A stretch of DNA of 45,000 nt from SAR11 cluster bacterium PRT-SC02 (lineage in GTDB: Bacteria; Pseudomonadota; Alphaproteobacteria; Pelagibacterales; Pelagibacteraceae): assembly GCA_001321855.1 (NCBI GenBank), contig JPUP01000073.1, positions 1 through 45,000 on the forward strand, in the 5' to 3' direction. The notes below the pieces were generated by a model. It saw only the letters and a list, made by a program, of their open reading frames with translations, ran no database searches and was not told the origin of the DNA. This document shows, piece after piece, positions 42,096 to 45,000 of the stretch. The position numbers and the translations under genes were made by a program. Positions within the stretch are counted from its first letter, which is position 1; each line of letters begins with the position of its first letter.

Positions 42096-42165
42096 GAGCG
42101 CTCGCCTTATAGTAATAAAAATTGCGACATTGCCATAGGTGCGTTTAGATTTTAGAGTTTAAATC

Positions 42166-42190
42166 TTAGCTTTTTTACATTGTAAATATT
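42166..42190 (+). promoter_or_regulatory. BoxA-like element in rrn leader
   Basis: ttagcttttttacattgtaaatatt matches 22 of 25 positions with the spacer copy at 44046-44070. Confidence 0.5.
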
Positions 42191-42303
42191 TAAAAAGAGA
42201 AGTGTGGACGGTTAGGTTAATAAAGAAATTGTCGTACACACTTTAACGAAACTAATTTTAGTTATTAAACTAAAATTTTTTAAAGCTAGTGTGCGCCGTT
42301 ATT

Positions 42304-43777
<1,474 letters not shown>

Positions 43778-43874
43778 CTAAGGATGACCAAAAATTTCAT
43801 TTGGTCACAAAAAATTAAGTTAATGTGACCGTCCTCATTTCTCTTTTTAAATATAAGTGTCTCATAAATGCTAG

Positions 43875-43951
<77 letters not shown>

Positions 43952-43958
43952 TTTTCAT

Positions 43959-44034
43959 GGGGGATTAGCTCAGCTGGGAGAGCGCCTGATTTGCATTCAG
44001 GAGGTCAGCGGTTCGATCCCGCTATCCTCCACCA
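43959..44034 (+). tRNA. tRNA-Ala (anticodon TGC)
   Basis: GGGGGATTAGCTCAGCTGGGAGAGCGCCTGATTTGCATTCAGGAGGTCAGCGGTTCGATCCCGCTATCCTCCACCA; loop TTTGCAT; in 16S-23S spacer. Confidence 0.97.
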
Positions 44035-44045
44035 ATTTTGACACT

Positions 44046-44070
44046 TTAGCTTTTTTAAATCGTAAATAAT
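44046..44070 (+). promoter_or_regulatory. BoxA-like element in 16S-23S spacer
   Basis: ttagcttttttaaatcgtaaataat, second copy of the leader element, directly after tRNA-Ala. Confidence 0.5.
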
Positions 44071-44081
44071 AAATATCAATT

Positions 44082-44176
44082 TTGATTGTTCTAACAGTAA
44101 GAACAATCAATCAATATCTATATCCGATTGTTCGAATAGATGAACAATCTATAAATGTTCGAATAGATGAACATTT
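44082..44176 (+). repeat. Three consecutive inverted repeats (hairpins) in the 16S-23S spacer
   Basis: TTGATTGTTCT/AGAACAATCAA (44082-44110), GATTGTTC/GAACAATC (44126-44149), AAATGTTC/GAACATTT (44153-44176); last two have identical loop GAATAGAT. Confidence 0.9.
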
Positions 44177-44220
44177 GAATAAAAAATTTAATTTAGACAG
44201 AAAATTATTTTCTGTGCATA

Positions 44221-45000
<780 letters not shown>

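Overview
AT-rich, gene-dense chromosomal window. Gene content and protein style suggest a streamlined alphaproteobacterium of the SAR11/Pelagibacterales type (inference; not checked against a database). It is mostly housekeeping. In order: trkH (truncated at the left edge), class I lysS, pyrD, rpmB, a VUT/YhhQ-type transporter, a cobT / SGNH-hydrolase / cobS / DnaJ-domain cluster, a BolA-family gene, aroB-aroK, a small membrane protein and a frameshifted exported protein, def-fmt-truA, an HDAC-like gene, dapE-dapD-HAD-argB-yidC-yidD-rnpA-rpmH, a TVP38-like gene, a DUF255/thioredoxin-domain gene, several micro-ORFs, tRNA-Thr(GGT), dcd-murA-DUF2948-hisD-infA, tRNA-Phe(GAA), a photolyase, secA, argJ, DUF1178, ubiG, lysC-ispG-prfA-prmC-DUF4167, an M23 peptidase, and the start of an rRNA operon (16S, tRNA-Ile, tRNA-Ala, 5' part of 23S). 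I found no CRISPR array, prophage, transposon or convincing new defence system. The signals most worth a second look are: (a) a tRNA-Phe with paired non-canonical residues at the 18/55 elbow positions, whose first base is the last base of the infA stop codon; (b) rRNA operon RNA architecture readable from sequence: a repeated boxA-like element, a 35-nt pre-16S processing stem, and three tandem spacer hairpins, two with an identical loop; (c) a single-T homopolymer frameshift splitting an exported protein; (d) a cobS/cobT pair with DnaJ and an inserted SGNH gene, with no other cobalamin gene visible.
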